Assembly (NCBI GenBank): GCA_027064265.1
Contig: JAMOQA010000583.1
Location: forward strand, 1 to 5,382
Reading direction: 5' to 3'
DNA length: 5,382 nucleotides
Source: Acidobacteriota bacterium
GTDB taxonomy: Bacteria; Acidobacteriota; Polarisedimenticolia; J045
The translations under genes were made by a program, and so were the position numbers. The notes under the pieces were generated by a model. The model did not search any database. It had not been told where the DNA came from and saw only the letters and a list, made by a program, of their open reading frames with translations. This document shows positions 4,836 to 5,382 of the stretch, piece by piece (position 1 is the first letter of the stretch; every line of letters begins with the position of its first letter).

Positions 4836-5382
4836 TCAGAACCCGCGGGCGGTCAGGAACGTGTAGCGGAGGGAGCGGTGCCCCGGGTCCCCGTTCGGGT
4901 CCAGCGGGTACGCGAGGTCCAGGTGGAGGGTGGTCCCCCCGGAGGAACGGAGGAGGAAGAGCCGGAGACCGACCCCCGCGTCCGGGTGGACCCTGTCCCA
5001 CCCGAGGGGCTCCCCCTCGTCCCAGGCGGCCCCGGCCTCGACGAACGCGACCCAGCCGACCCGGAACAGCCGGAACGGTTCCCAGGTCGTGAACGTCCGG
5101 TGCTCGAGCTGGAAGAGCAGCAGGTTCGAACCGGAGAACGCCCGGCTCCGGTACCCGCGAAGCCCCTGGCCGCCCCCGAGGAGGATCCTCCGGTGCCCCT
5201 CGAGGGCGGAGCCCCGGGCGGCGACCAGCCGGGCGCGGAAGGTCCTCCGGGGGGTGAGGCGCTGCCACCCGGTCGCCTCGAGGCGGGTCTCCGCGTCGAG
5301 CCACTCGTCCGCGAGGCGCTCGATCCCGTGGGTCAGCCGCAGGACGGCGAAGGCGTCCTCCCCGAGGGAGAAGCCCGTCCGG
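4836..5382 (-). CDS. Omp85 (BamA/TamA) family outer-membrane barrel protein, C-terminal 181 residues
   Basis: This is an open frame entering from the right edge, with no start in the window, ending at TGA (4838-4836). The 181 visible residues are the C-terminal half of an Omp85/surface-antigen (D15) barrel. They include LLGGGQGLRGYRSRAFSG (67-84) with the family's signature L/VRGF/Y loop at 74-77, a following strand LLLFQLEHR (87-95), WVAFVEAGAAW (110-120) resembling the usual FVDAG-W strand, GVGLRL (136-141), LHLDLAYPL (152-160), and a last strand YTFLTARGF. The terminal Phe is the typical signal read by the BAM complex. Family members insert or translocate proteins or lipids at the outer membrane. 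The N-terminal POTRA or other domains lie outside the window, so BamA, TamA and phospholipase-linked forms cannot be told apart. It is the gene before rho, and no T-run terminator separates them. Confidence 0.85.
   Translation of the reverse strand, partial: RTGFSLGEDAFAVLRLTHGIERLADEWLDAETRLEATGWQRLTPRRTFRARLVAARGSALEGHRRILLGGGQGLRGYRSRAFSGSNLLLFQLEHRTFTTWEPFRLFRVGWVAFVEAGAAWDEGEPLGWDRVHPDAGVGLRLFLLRSSGGTTLHLDLAYPLDPNGDPGHRSLRYTFLTARGF

Noticed and set aside
4822..5304. A 160-codon minus-strand frame with an ATG inside the Omp85 region
   Set aside because: The neighbouring frame, open to the window edge, encodes recognisable Omp85 strands, the LRGY motif and a terminal Phe; this frame has none of these.

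Overview
The window is very GC-rich DNA (about 70% by eye) from a diderm bacterium. An Omp85-family outer-membrane barrel gene shows that an outer membrane is present. Rho and RNA polymerase omega confirm bacterial origin. The phylum cannot be fixed from this sequence alone; Gemmatimonadota, Acidobacteriota, Eisenbacteria-like or deltaproteobacterial lineages would all fit. No mobile elements, tRNAs, rRNAs or CRISPR arrays were seen.

All five recognisable genes lie on the minus strand, so the transcriptional order runs from the right edge to the left. First comes the 3' end of an Omp85/BamA/TamA-type gene (5382 to 4836). Next is a 176-base intergenic region with a good sigma70-type promoter (TTGACG, 17-base spacer, TAGGAT) and a leader of about 130 bases. 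Then follow rho (4659 to 3244), rpoZ (3224 to 2913), a two-domain class II aldolase/short-chain dehydrogenase of the rhamnulose-1-phosphate aldolase type (2908 to 791), and an lsrF-like DhnA-family aldolase/thiolase cut by the left edge (733 to 1). The gaps after rho are 19, 4 and 57 bases, and no terminator is visible between the genes, so they look like one operon.

The two halves of the operon do different jobs. Rho and omega belong to the transcription machinery: Rho terminates transcription and omega helps assemble RNA polymerase. The two distal genes are carbon-metabolism enzymes of families that both release dihydroxyacetone phosphate (DHAP). The class II aldolase splits a ketose 1-phosphate into DHAP and an aldehyde, and its fused dehydrogenase oxidises or reduces a small carbonyl or alcohol. 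LsrF-type enzymes split a diketo pentose phosphate with CoA into DHAP and acetyl-CoA. C4 oxidation of a 5-deoxyketopentose 1-phosphate would give exactly the known LsrF substrate, so the pair may form an unrecognised deoxysugar-phosphate route; this is inference.

The most notable points are the rho-rpoZ pairing with catabolic genes directly behind it, the possible aldolase/dehydrogenase plus LsrF pathway away from any Lsr quorum-sensing genes, and a 33-codon reading frame in the rho leader that overlaps the rho start codon.
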